Assembly (NCBI RefSeq): GCF_009734385.1
Contig: NZ_CP046452.1
Location: forward strand, 310,001-374,000
DNA length: 64,000 nucleotides
Direction: 5' to 3'
Origin: Corynebacterium kalinowskii
Lineage (GTDB): Bacteria > Actinomycetota > Actinomycetes > Mycobacteriales > Mycobacteriaceae
The stretch's first letter is position 1; every line of letters starts with the position of its first letter. The notes under the pieces are model-generated. The model was given only the letters and a program-made list of their open reading frames with translations. It had not been told where the DNA came from and did no database searches. A program made the translations under genes and the position numbers. Shown piece by piece: positions 42,411 to 51,900 of the stretch.

Positions 42411-42469
42411 AACAAAAAGTTGCATTGCCGGCGTCTTCAAGCTGGTGTTGCTAGGCGCGGCAATGCAAC
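42411..42469 (-). terminator. Terminator after the LeuA-domain-like gene
   Basis: On the minus strand a 12-bp perfect stem (arms 42458-42469 and 42419-42430, GTTGCATTGCCG) encloses a 27-base loop and runs into TTTTTGTTT. It lies 45 bases after the stop of the gene at 42514-43041 and about 100 bases before mnhA. The remainder of 42310-42410 should hold the mnhA promoter, but none is clear. Confidence 0.8.
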
Positions 42470-42513
42470 CGAGTGTACCCAAAATGTGACCTGTGCGTCA
42501 CCGGGTTTTTGCT

Positions 42514-43041
42514 TTAGTTAGTGGTGGAGATCTTGTGTCCGTGGAGGCGGTGAGCTGCAGAGCTCATTGCTGCGGCTCCGGAATTGTCCCGGTCAGGGCC
42601 GAATCCCATTGCCCAAACGGTGGTTCCGCGATGCGTTGCCTGGATGAAGGTGACGGTCGCTTCAAAAATATCCATTTGGTGGAACTTCATGATTTCAATT
42701 GGGTAACCGAGGTCGCCCAGGATGTTGGTGCACGCAGAGATTGCGCCGGTCGCTTCAATGTCGCGACCGAGAGTAATACGGCGTCCGCCACGCATGGTGG
42801 TGATGTTCGTGAAGTAGTTGAACTTGTGGCCATGAAGTGGCTCGGAAAACATGTTGTGAATTCGGATGGCACTGGTAGGTGCGTAGGTCTCGGTGAACGT
42901 CCGCCAGGACATTCCGCGAGCTTCTTCACGAAGATCGCTAGGCAGGTTGTGGCCGAATCGTGCTTGGAAAGGGTCAGCTGCCAGCTCGTTGGTATGACGT
43001 TGAAAACCTGTGCGTGGGGAGGTGGTCGTTTTAGTGAACAT
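42514..43041 (-). CDS. Stand-alone LeuA regulatory-domain-like protein
   Basis: 175 residues. The layout follows the linker and C-terminal leucine-binding domain of 2-isopropylmalate synthase: LPSDLREEARGMSWRTFTET parallels the LeuA linker (LPRxLQxEFS ... MWDxFxxEYL), and GAISACTNILGDLGYPIEI plus TTVWAMGFG then AAAMSSAAHRL parallel GPLAAxxxALxxLGxxVxI, VWGVGI and AVxSAxNRA. The catalytic TIM barrel is missing, so it cannot make isopropylmalate. Possible roles: a leucine sensor, or a partner that modulates full LeuA; both are inference. AGAAGGA precedes the ATG. A terminator follows. I recognised this by pattern only. Confidence 0.7.
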   Translation of the reverse strand: MFTKTTTSPRTGFQRHTNELAADPFQARFGHNLPSDLREEARGMSWRTFTETYAPTSAIRIHNMFSEPLHGHKFNYFTNITTMRGGRRITLGRDIEATGAISACTNILGDLGYPIEIMKFHQMDIFEATVTFIQATHRGTTVWAMGFGPDRDNSGAAAMSSAAHRLHGHKISTTN

Positions 43042-43115
43042 TTTCGTGTGGTCCTTCTTGTTTCGGGTGAATTCTTTTCGGACCGACCCAGGTGCTGGTG
43101 TTCTAACGACTACTT

Positions 43116-43151
43116 CCCCATGCGAAGGGGGTCAGTCAGTCTGTCCTTCGC
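43116..43151 (-). promoter_or_regulatory. Mutually exclusive hairpins after the leader ORF
   Basis: On the minus strand GCGAAGG (43145-43151, inside the leader ORF) can pair with CCTTCGC (43122-43128), and the latter region can instead form CCCC(43127-43130)/GGGG(43116-43119). A ribosome on the leader would choose between them. No U run follows, so if regulatory it may act on translation or Rho access rather than intrinsic termination. Confidence 0.3.
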
Positions 43152-43200
43152 TGGGGTACGTAGCCTTGGCCACTCGGAGGTTTAGGTTTGCAATAGTCAT
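43132..43200 (-). CDS. Possible leader peptide, 22 residues
   Basis: A short ORF (starts MTIANLNLRVAK, stops at TGA 43132-43134) lies 90 bases before the LeuA-domain-like gene. A TTGACC-17-TACTGT promoter candidate ends seven bases before its ATG, so the transcript would be leaderless, a common arrangement in corynebacteria that would explain the absent ribosome-binding site. It has two Leu codons (CTA, CTC) separated by Asn, suggestive but not strongly enriched. Hypothetical. Confidence 0.3.
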   Translation of the reverse strand: MTIANLNLRVAKATYPSEGQTD

Positions 43201-43207
43201 GTTGGTC

Positions 43208-43236
43208 ACAGTAACGCGGGTCACACGGTTGGTCAA
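43208..43236 (-). promoter_or_regulatory. Candidate promoter of leader and LeuA-domain-like gene
   Basis: Minus strand: TTGACC (43231-43236), 17-base spacer, TACTGT (43208-43213), then the leader ATG at 43200. The -10 is a modest match. Three GGTCA repeats on the plus strand overlap the region and could bind a regulator. Confidence 0.4.
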
Positions 43237-43489
43237 TTGTGGGGTAGGTGATGGGGGTAATGGGAAATGTCGTTTCATTGGTCGGGATTAGTAAATTTTG
43301 TCGTGATTAACCAAAGTTTATCCCTGCTGGTCATGAATTTGAGCTGGCAGATGTGGGTGACAATATCTTCCGGCGAGGAGGATAACGCCCTGTTTTGGCA
43401 CGTGCTGTCATTTCGCCGAGCCGGCCATGAAGCATGTGCATTTAGCGGCGAGGTGTGGCCGAACCGACCGGCTGGGAAACCGTCCGGTG
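43237..43489. other. Intergenic stretch without supported gene
   Basis: Part of the 593-base gap between the dipeptidase and the LeuA-domain-like gene. Short frames on both strands have no ribosome-binding site and no recognisable sequence. No RNA gene fold was recognised by eye. Confidence 0.5.
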
Positions 43490-43586
43490 TGTAAACCTGC
43501 TTCGCTCGGCTAGATTTACCCCGCGATTCGACGCTTCGAGTAACCAAATAGTGGGTAAACCTACCCCGCCCAGCAAGGTTTACCCA
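43490..43586. repeat. Cluster of GTAAACC motifs including an 11-bp inverted repeat
   Basis: Four copies of a GTAAACCT/AGGTTTAC-type motif in alternating orientation: TGTAAACCT (43490-43498), AGATTTACCCC (43512-43522), TGGGTAAACCT (43552-43562) and AGGTTTACCCA (43576-43586). The last two are perfect 11-bp inverted arms with a 13-base spacer. They sit just after the dipeptidase stop, with no T run on the minus strand. Confidence 0.55.
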
Positions 43587-43634
43587 TCCCCCTGGAGGAA
43601 CCAATTCAGATTCCTTCAGCCAATCAGCAAAAAA

Positions 43635-44993
43635 CTACTTAGCGTAGTTCAACAAGAACAACGCCTCTGCGATCGCGACATCTCGAATTTCCTCTGGAGC
43701 GACGGACTCGTCAGGGGAGTGGATGAGGCAGGATGGCTCCTCCACTCCGAACAACGTGATCGCGGCGGAAGGCATGATGCTCTGGAGCTTTTCACACAGC
43801 GGAATGGATCCGCCGGCGCCCACGGTGACAACGTCCTTTCCGTAAGCGGAGGCCATGCACTGGGAGAAGAACTCGACGGCTTGGCTGGCGGTGTCGGTGC
43901 TGAAGGGGTCGTTCAAACCGGATGTGGAAATGCTGATGTGTGCGCCCCATGGCACATGCGCCCGCAGGTGGGCTTCCAGGGCCTCTGCAACCTGAGCCGA
44001 GGATTGTCCTGGTGGTACGCGGAACTGCAAGTTGACGGAGCAGGTAGCGGGAACGGCATTGACGGCTTCAGCTACTGGGGTGGAAGTCCAACCAGTAATG
44101 GACACTGCCGGGCGTGCCCATACTTGGTCGGCCACTCCGGCTACCCCGGAGCCCATGACGGATACGCCGTCCAGAATGCCCGCGTCGGAGCGGAAGTCTT
44201 CTTCTGGGTAGGCCAGGCCAGGCCAGGTCTGGGAGCAGTCGAGGCCGTCGATAGAGATAAGGCCATTGTCGTCGCGAAGCGTGTCGAGTAGGCGCACCAT
44301 CGCAAAGACGGCGTCCGGAGCGGCTCCGCCGAAGCTGCCGGAGTGGACCGGAGCGTTCAGGGTGTCCAGGGTGACCTGCATTTGGCCGCCGCCACGGAGG
44401 CTGGTGGTGAGGGTTGGGGTGCCAACGGAGACGTTGCCGGTGTCGGCGATGAAGATGACGTCGGCGGCGAAGAGCTCGGGGCGGGTGTCGATGAGGTGGT
44501 CGAGGCCTTCGCCGCCCATCTCCTCGGATCCTTCAATGACGACACGCAGTCCCAAATTGGTGTTGCCGAGCTCTTTCAGTGCGCGGAGCACGGCGAGGTG
44601 CATGACCAGGTTGCCCTTGCAGTCGGCTGCGCCACGGGCGTACCAACGGCCATCGCGCTCGGTAAGGGTGAACGGGTCATTGGTCCACTTGGAGAGGTCG
44701 CCGGCAGGGACAACATCGTAGTGGGAATAGAGGAGTACGGTCGGCTGGCCGGGCTCCGGGGCCTTGGTGGCGATGAAGATCCGGGCTCCGTCGATGCCAT
44801 CGTGGCTAGTGACATCGAGTCCGGCGTCGGTAAGCGCCTGCTCAACCCAATCGGCGGCGCCCATGAGCTGATCTTCGAGCTCAGGCGTGGAGTGGACGGA
44901 GTTAAATGAGGTCAGTTCGGCGAGGTCTTGGAAGATGCGGTCGCGCTGGCCCGTGATGTGGGCCCGGACGGCGTCGGTATTAGCGAAAGTCAT
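43635..44993 (-). CDS. M20 family dipeptidase
   Basis: 452-residue metallopeptidase of the M20/ArgE/CPG2-like group that cleaves dipeptides or related amides. Metal-site motifs: YSHYDVVPAG, RGAADCKGN and the catalytic EGSEEMGG; the dimerisation domain (about 190-370) and C-terminal metal His region (CLIHSPDE) are intact. It is full length. It diverges from groEL2 with a 224-base gap that carries the CIRCE-like element. Confidence 0.92.
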   Translation of the reverse strand: MTFANTDAVRAHITGQRDRIFQDLAELTSFNSVHSTPELEDQLMGAADWVEQALTDAGLDVTSHDGIDGARIFIATKAPEPGQPTVLLYSHYDVVPAGDLSKWTNDPFTLTERDGRWYARGAADCKGNLVMHLAVLRALKELGNTNLGLRVVIEGSEEMGGEGLDHLIDTRPELFAADVIFIADTGNVSVGTPTLTTSLRGGGQMQVTLDTLNAPVHSGSFGGAAPDAVFAMVRLLDTLRDDNGLISIDGLDCSQTWPGLAYPEEDFRSDAGILDGVSVMGSGVAGVADQVWARPAVSITGWTSTPVAEAVNAVPATCSVNLQFRVPPGQSSAQVAEALEAHLRAHVPWGAHISISTSGLNDPFSTDTASQAVEFFSQCMASAYGKDVVTVGAGGSIPLCEKLQSIMPSAAITLFGVEEPSCLIHSPDESVAPEEIRDVAIAEALFLLNYAK

Positions 44994-45083
44994 GCAGTCC
45001 AGTGTAGACGCGGGCTTTTCGACGCCACAGGTGCTGACAGCGAACTATCTTGCACTCGCCTCTATTGACTGCTAAAAACGGTA

Positions 45084-45110
45084 CTAGCACTTGCATTGCT
45101 TAAGTGCCAG
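45084..45110 (+). promoter_or_regulatory. CIRCE-like HrcA operator upstream of groEL2
   Basis: CTAGCACTT-9-AAGTGCCAG follows the 9-9-9 plan of CIRCE (TTAGCACTC-N9-GAGTGCTAA), matching 7 and 6 of 9 bases in the two arms. It lies about 107 bases before the groEL2 start. A promoter TTGCAC (45050-45055)-17-TAAAAA (45073-45078) would place transcription start next to it. Heat-shock repression by HrcA is inferred; the degenerate arms may mean weaker control. Confidence 0.7.
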
Positions 45111-45172
45111 GAAACTTAGCGGGTGAGGTTGGCAATACACTCACCGACCGTGCCGTCGCGGGCGCCCGCTGA

Positions 45173-46861
<1,689 letters not shown>

Positions 46862-46880
46862 GCGCCCTTAATATAGAAGT

Positions 46881-46920
46881 ATCCCGTTTCCAGTTTCGTG
46901 CTGGGGCGGGATTTTCTTTT
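46881..46920 (+). terminator. Terminator of groEL2
   Basis: Stem ATCCCG..CCAG (46881-46893) with CTGG..CGGGAT (46901-46912), a 7-base loop, then TTTCTTTT. Confidence 0.92.
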
Positions 46921-47229
46921 ATCCCTAAAGTGAACATAAAGTGTATTGGGGTTAAATTTAGGATTAAAATAACCCTTTGTGGGGGTAGTTTGGTAAAAGA
47001 ACTCTCTTTATTTCGGGCGTGTTTGCGCTTAATCGAAAGTGTTCGAAAGGGTGTTACGTCAGGAGAGAGGTTTTTTCAAAATCTTTTCCTGAACGATAGT
47101 GACTTTGCGACTTACTTCACACCTCTACTGGCAAAACCCCTGGTTAATAGGTTGTTGTCAATTTGAAGCCTTAGTTAATCTACTCTTTGCAATTAGTGCA
47201 AAGTTCACAATTCAATTGGGGCTTTGCGG
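46921..47229. other. AT-rich intergenic region between groEL2 and porH
   Basis: About 300 bases of low-GC sequence with no supported gene. A 78-codon frame (46930-47166, plus strand) lacks a ribosome-binding site and recognisable content. GGGTTA and TAACCC repeats near 46949-46972 make a weak dyad. Likely regulatory space for the porin promoter. Confidence 0.5.
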
Positions 47230-47258
47230 TTGACCATCACCAAATATGTGCTTAAATT
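47230..47258 (+). promoter_or_regulatory. Promoter of porH-porA
   Basis: TTGACC (47230-47235), 17-base spacer, TAAATT (47253-47258). Predicted transcription start near 47265, one base before a stable hairpin. This is one of the better sigma-A-type promoters in the window and fits strong expression of the porins. Confidence 0.6.
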
Positions 47259-47265
47259 AGTTCAT

Positions 47266-47319
47266 GACGTCCTGAGGGGCGTCAGTAACTGGAAACTTTT
47301 CACCAGCATCAAGCTGGTG
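47266..47319 (+). promoter_or_regulatory. Structured 5' leader of porH mRNA
   Basis: Two hairpins: GACGTCC/GGGCGTC (47266-47283, 4-base loop) at the predicted 5' end, and CACCAGC-ATCAA-GCTGGTG (47301-47319, perfect 7-bp stem). The ribosome-binding site AAGGAG (47326-47331) follows unpaired. A hairpin at the extreme 5' end is a known mRNA stabiliser in other bacteria; here that is inference. Confidence 0.5.
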
Positions 47320-47340
47320 CCTCTCAAGGAGATTTATCTC

Positions 47341-47553
47341 ATGGATCTTTCTGTACTCAAGACTCAGCTCGCTGACTTCGGCACCCTCGTAGAGAACTCT
47401 GTCAAGTTCTTCGCTAACATCGGCGACGCAGCTGCTAACGCTCTCATGCTGCTCGATGGTGACACCTGGACCGGCTTTTTCGACATGACCTCCTCCACCT
47501 TCGAGTTCCTCTCTTCCGAGGATTCCTTCACCTCCACTGAGATCAACAACTAA
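47341..47553 (+). CDS. porH: PorH-type mycolate outer-membrane porin subunit
   Basis: 70-residue protein beginning MDLSVLK, as corynebacterial PorH does (C. glutamicum MDLSLLK). It has no signal peptide and an amphipathic helical core (about 10-55), followed by a Ser/Thr/Glu-rich tail, which makes it longer than the 57 residues I recall for C. glutamicum PorH. With PorA it forms a hetero-oligomeric channel in the mycolic-acid outer membrane; these proteins are O-mycoloylated on Ser. The ATG at 47341 has AAGGAG nine bases upstream; the longer upstream frame lies in the leader. porA follows after 31 bases. Confidence 0.85.
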   Translation: MDLSVLKTQLADFGTLVENSVKFFANIGDAAANALMLLDGDTWTGFFDMTSSTFEFLSSEDSFTSTEINN

Positions 47554-47584
47554 TTTCAGTCCCAAAAACTTCTAAGGAGTAAAA

Positions 47585-47722
47585 ATGTACGATTTCTTTG
47601 CCGCTCTTTCTTCTGACCTGATCGTTCTTTCTGGCCCAATTGCTGCTGTTGCTGAGTGGCTCGAGCCAATGGGCAAGGTTGCTTCCGCTGTTTCCAAGCT
47701 GATCGGCCTGATGCCAAAGTAA
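47585..47722 (+). CDS. porA: PorA-type mycolate outer-membrane porin subunit
   Basis: A 45-residue ORF, exactly the length of C. glutamicum PorA, easily missed by gene finders. It starts MYDFFAALSSDLIVLSGP and is strongly amphipathic and acidic/hydrophobic. The VLSG at Ser16 lines up with DVLSG of C. glutamicum PorA, whose Ser15 I recall as the O-mycoloylated residue. TAAGGAG lies just upstream. Forms the cell-wall channel together with PorH. The porin pair ends in a terminator. Confidence 0.85.
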   Translation: MYDFFAALSSDLIVLSGPIAAVAEWLEPMGKVASAVSKLIGLMPK

Positions 47723-47744
47723 GTCTTTAAGACTTAATCAGGAA

Positions 47745-47775
47745 TTAAGCCCTCGCCTTTTGGCGGGGGCTTATT
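47745..47775 (+). terminator. Terminator of porH-porA
   Basis: 12-bp stem (TAAGCCCTCGCC with GGCGGGGGCTTA, one G-T pair), TTTT loop, then a short T-rich stretch. It ends the porin transcript before ppk2. Confidence 0.88.
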
Positions 47776-47824
47776 CATGCCCACATTGCAATGCCGAATA
47801 TCTGAATCAAGGTAAGATTGAATC

Positions 47825-48724
47825 ATGGCTGAAGCACAAGAGCAGGAATTCCACATCGTCGATTTGGCGGCAACCGAGGGCTATGTCGTCGATGACTCTG
47901 ACGAGGACGATCCCGTCCTGTTGACCCCGCAAGGGGAGGAAATCGATACGTGGCGTGAGAACTACCCTTACGAGGAGCGCATCTCTCGCGAAGAGTACGA
48001 GCACACCAAGCGCAAGCTTCAGATTGAGCTTCTAAAGTGGCAGAACTGGACCAAGGATACGGGTCAGCGCCACATAATCTTGTTCGAAGGCCGTGACGCC
48101 GCAGGTAAGGGTGGTACGATTAAGCGCTTCAACGAGCACCTGAACCCTCGTGGTGCCCGCACAGTTGCTCTGGAGAAGCCTTCACCACGCGAGTCCACTT
48201 CTTGGTACTTCCAGCGCTACATCCAGCACTTCCCTTGCGCCGGCGAGATCGTCTTTTTCGACCGCTCTTGGTACAACCGCTCCGGCGTTGAGCGTGTGAT
48301 GGGATTCTGCACCGAGTCGCAGCATGCGGAGTTCCTCCGCGAAGTTCCGATGCTCGAAAACATGATCATGGGCTCCGGTATTTCTCTGACAAAGTTCTGG
48401 TTCTCCGTAACTCAGAAAGAGCAGCGCACCCGCTTCGCCATCCGCCAGGTTGACCCAGTTCGCCAGTGGAAGCTCTCTCCGATGGACCTTGCTTCCCTTG
48501 ATAAGTGGGATGACTACACCCGCGCCAAGGAAGAGCAGTTCCGCTACACGGACACCGATGAATCCCCATGGATCACCATCAAGTCCAATGACAAGAAGCG
48601 CGCCCGTATCAACGCCATGCGCTACGTGCTCTCCAAGTTCGAATACACCGGCAAGGACCATGAGCTTGTCGGCGAGCCAGATCCACTGATTGTCCTGCGT
48701 GGTCGCGATCAGATCGGCGACTAG
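47825..48724 (+). CDS. ppk2: Polyphosphate kinase 2
   Basis: 299-residue PPK2 enzyme that uses polyphosphate to phosphorylate nucleotides or makes polyphosphate from NTP. Walker A is FEGRDAAGKGGTI near residue 88-100; Walker B is FFDRSWYNR; the lid arginine region RSGVERVMGFC follows. An acidic N-terminal extension of about 60 residues precedes the core. The position after groEL2-porH-porA matches what I recall for C. glutamicum ppk2B. ATG at 47825. A terminator follows. Confidence 0.94.
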   Translation: MAEAQEQEFHIVDLAATEGYVVDDSDEDDPVLLTPQGEEIDTWRENYPYEERISREEYEHTKRKLQIELLKWQNWTKDTGQRHIILFEGRDAAGKGGTIKRFNEHLNPRGARTVALEKPSPRESTSWYFQRYIQHFPCAGEIVFFDRSWYNRSGVERVMGFCTESQHAEFLREVPMLENMIMGSGISLTKFWFSVTQKEQRTRFAIRQVDPVRQWKLSPMDLASLDKWDDYTRAKEEQFRYTDTDESPWITIKSNDKKRARINAMRYVLSKFEYTGKDHELVGEPDPLIVLRGRDQIGD

Positions 48725-48735
48725 GAAATAAGAAG

Positions 48736-48768
48736 ATGCGCTACCTCGGTTTCGAGGTAGCGCATTTT
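48736..48768 (+). terminator. Terminator of ppk2
   Basis: 13-bp perfect stem (48736-48748 with 48753-48765), 4-base loop, followed by TTTT. Confidence 0.93.
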
Positions 48769-48790
48769 GCTTGGGTCAATTACAGCACTG

Positions 48791-48842
48791 GAAGCTGCGG
48801 GATTACCTGGCTGTGAATCGTGCCCCACATTGCCGCAGCTTC
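48791..48842. repeat. Inverted repeat between ppk2 and the NRPS gene
   Basis: GAAGCTGCGG (48791-48800) and CCGCAGCTTC (48833-48842): perfect 10-bp arms, 32-base spacer, no T run on either side. It lies between two other hairpins in the same 190-base convergent gap. Function unknown. Confidence 0.5.
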
Positions 48843-48863
48843 GCTGAGGCGTACTGCGTAAAG

Positions 48864-48904
48864 TCCCCGTTTCTACTTGCCTATCAGACAAGCGGAAACG
48901 GGGA
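48864..48904 (-). terminator. Terminator-like hairpin after the NRPS gene
   Basis: TCCCCGTTTC (48864-48873) pairs with GAAACGGGGA (48895-48904), with an inner CTTG/CAAG stem. On the minus strand it begins 12 bases after the NRPS stop and is followed by CTTTACG, a weak T tract. It may work in both directions. Confidence 0.6.
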
Positions 48905-48915
48905 TAAAAGTAAAA

Positions 48916-51900
48916 CTAAGCCACAGGCTCGATCGGATTACCTTGCCACCTGGAGTTGGCGGGAACCTTGTCGCCGCGCATGACCAGGGAGGCTGGGCCG
49001 ACGGAGGCGTCGATACGCAGCTCAGATGCAGGAAGCGCGACAGACTGCGGGCCGAGGGTGGCACCTTCAGCAAGCGTGACAGTGTCCAGGCTCATGACAC
49101 GGTCCTGGAACAGGTGCGTCTGGACCACGCAGCCGCGTCCGACGGTAGCGCCACGGCCAATTCGGCAGAGGTCAGCTTCTGGGAACCAGTAAGACTCGAT
49201 CCATGCGCCACGACCAATGCGTGCGCCCAACAGGCGAAGTGCGTTGTTGAGCGAGCCAGTGCCCAAGTTGTGGTTCAGGTACCACGGGGCGGCGACGCCT
49301 TCAACGAAGGAATCCTGGAGCTCATTGAGCCACACAAAGCGCGACCAAAGCGGGTGATCAGCGGTGCGAATCCCACCGACGCACGCCCACTTCACCAGGA
49401 CGGTCACTAGCAGTGCGACCAGTCCACCAGCCATCAGCACCAGGCCGCCAAGACCCCAGGCTGCCCAGAAACCAAAGGTTCGCCACAGCACCTGCAAGCC
49501 CGTCAACACGGAAACGAAAATCAGCGCAGAGGTGATCGGTGCCAGCAGGCGCAGCGTCTCTACGAAGCCACGCGCAGCCTTCACACGGAAGCCAGGGTTG
49601 TAGGTCAGATCCTCGCCGGAATCCGCAGTTACAGCTACGCGACGCAGACGCTCCGGAGGAGAGCCCCACCAGTTGGAACCGGCCCGCGCCTTCTTAGGAG
49701 TCGAAGACAGCACTGCCACCAGCGAGTTCTTGCCGAGCTTGCGGCCCGGGCCAGCAATACCGGAGTTACCCAGGAAAGAGCGCTTACCAATGCGCGCGTG
49801 CTCCGTCAGCATCCAGCCGCCACCGAGCTCATAACCGCCCAGGAGGGTGTCATCGGCGAGGAAGGAACCTTCCTTGATCTCGGTCAACTTAGGAATCATC
49901 ACGGCAGTCGAAATCTCCGCGTTCTTGCCAATCTTGGCGCCCAAAGAGCGGAACCAGACTGGGGTGAGCTGCGATGCATACAGGACGAAGAGGTGGTTAC
50001 GGGCGTCGTCAAGCACACGCTCGGTGACCCAGAGTCGCCAGCCCATGAGGCTGCGCACCGGGAACACGCCGGGCTTGATCCCGATGCCGACCAGGCGGAC
50101 GATCAGCCACACCAGCACCATGTAGGTCAGCATGCCGGCGAGAGCGGCGAGCGGTGTTAGCGCGAGGGCCCAGCCGAGCGCCTGTAGTTCGGAAAGCGGG
50201 CGCAGAATGCTTGGCAAGACCACGATTAGCGCCGCAGTAGACAGCGCCACCAGCGGAATGAGGCTCATCAGCAGCGAGGTGATGCCGTAGAACATAACCC
50301 AGTAGCTGCGTCGCGGAGGGTGCTCATCGGGGAAGCGGTGCTTCGAGCGGCCGACCTTTGCGGCAGGGGAACCTGACCAGCGAGCACGGGCCTTCACCGG
50401 CTTGTTGCCGGTCACGCAGGAACCAGCTTCGACGTGCGCATCTTCGCCGATCATCGCGCCCGGCATAAGCGTAGAGCGCGCACCGATGCGCGCGTTCGCG
50501 CCGATCTCGATGGCACCCACGTGTACCTTGTCGCCTTCTACCCAGTAGCCGGTGAGGTCAACTTCGGGTTCCACGGAGGCATGGTCGCCGAGAGCGAGCA
50601 GGCCGGTGACTGGCGGCAGGGTGTGCAAGTCAACGTGTTTACCAATTTTCGCGCCCAGCAACCTGGCGTACGTGAGGATCCACGTCGCGCCAGAAATGCT
50701 CGTTGCACCGGAGGTATCAGCAACGCGTTCCGCAGCCCAAATGCGTAGGTGGGTGGCGCCACCACGTGGGTACGTGCCTGGCTTGATCCGGCCCACGATC
50801 AGGCGGATCAACAGTGCGCCGATTGGCAAGCGACCGAGTGGAGTAAAGAAGGCCAGTACCATCACGATGAGCAGCCACGACGGTAACGTCAGTGCCCACT
50901 CAGCCCCAGCGAGCCCCAGCACCCAGTTCAGCACTGCAAGGCCGGTGACCCACTGCGCCGCGAACAAGGTCATGGCGGGGATCTGGATAAGTGCCTGTGC
51001 CAGTCGCGTCCCGACACCCACTGGTTTCACATCAGATTCCGTGTCCTCTGGCGCGTCGACAGTCAGCGACACTCCAGTTTCGGCGGCAATCGTGTCGACC
51101 TTCTCTGCCAGCAGTTCCAGGCGTGGGTGGTCATACAGGTCGCGTACCGAAACAGTTGGCACCCGGTCACGAATCGCCCCAACGAGAGTCGCGGCGGCTA
51201 GCGAAGTTCCGCCAAGCTCGAAGAAGTCCGCTTCCTTGGAATCAACAGAGACACCGAGGGTGTCCACCCATAGCTGGGCGAGCCAATTTTCCGTGGACGT
51301 CAGGCCATCGGCCTCCACGGCGGTGCCCGGCAGCGGCCACGGCAGTGCCTTCTTGTCCACCTTGCCGGAGGTGCGCACCGGCAAATCGTCCATCACGTGA
51401 ATGCGTGGCACGAGTGCGGCCGGCATGATGTTGGCCAGCTCGCCGTGCGCCACAGCCTGGTCGAAGGCGAGCGCCGGATCCTCCAAAGACACGTAACCGA
51501 CCAGCACCTTGTCGCCAGCACCGGTGGTCTGCACGGCTACGGCCGATTGACGCACGTTCGGCAACGAAGCCACCCCGGCTTCAACCTCGCCGAGCTCGAT
51601 GCGACGGCCACCGATCTTCACCTGATCATCGACACGACCTACGAAGTACAGGCCGTCCTCTTCCAGGCGAACGTGGTCGCCAGAGCGATAAGCCCGCTCC
51701 CAACCAACGCTCGGCATCGGCGCGTATTTTTCCGCATCCTTTTCCGGATCCAAGTATCGCGCCAGGCCGACTCCACCAATGACGAGTTCGCCCACCTCGC
51801 CGATAGCGACGGGTTGCTCTTGCTTATCGACGACCACCAGATCCCAACCAGCAAGTGGCAAGCCGATACTGACTGGTTTGCCTGGTTCCATGGTCGTGGC

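Noticed and set aside
43275..43604. 109-codon minus-strand frame in the gap before the LeuA-like gene
   Set aside because: It runs across the GTAAACC repeats and has no start signal or family pattern.
43455..44291. 278-codon plus-strand frame opposite the dipeptidase
   Set aside because: Mostly antisense to the M20 peptidase gene.
46930..47166. 78-codon frame between groEL2 and porH
   Set aside because: No ribosome-binding site, AT-rich composition, no recognisable sequence.
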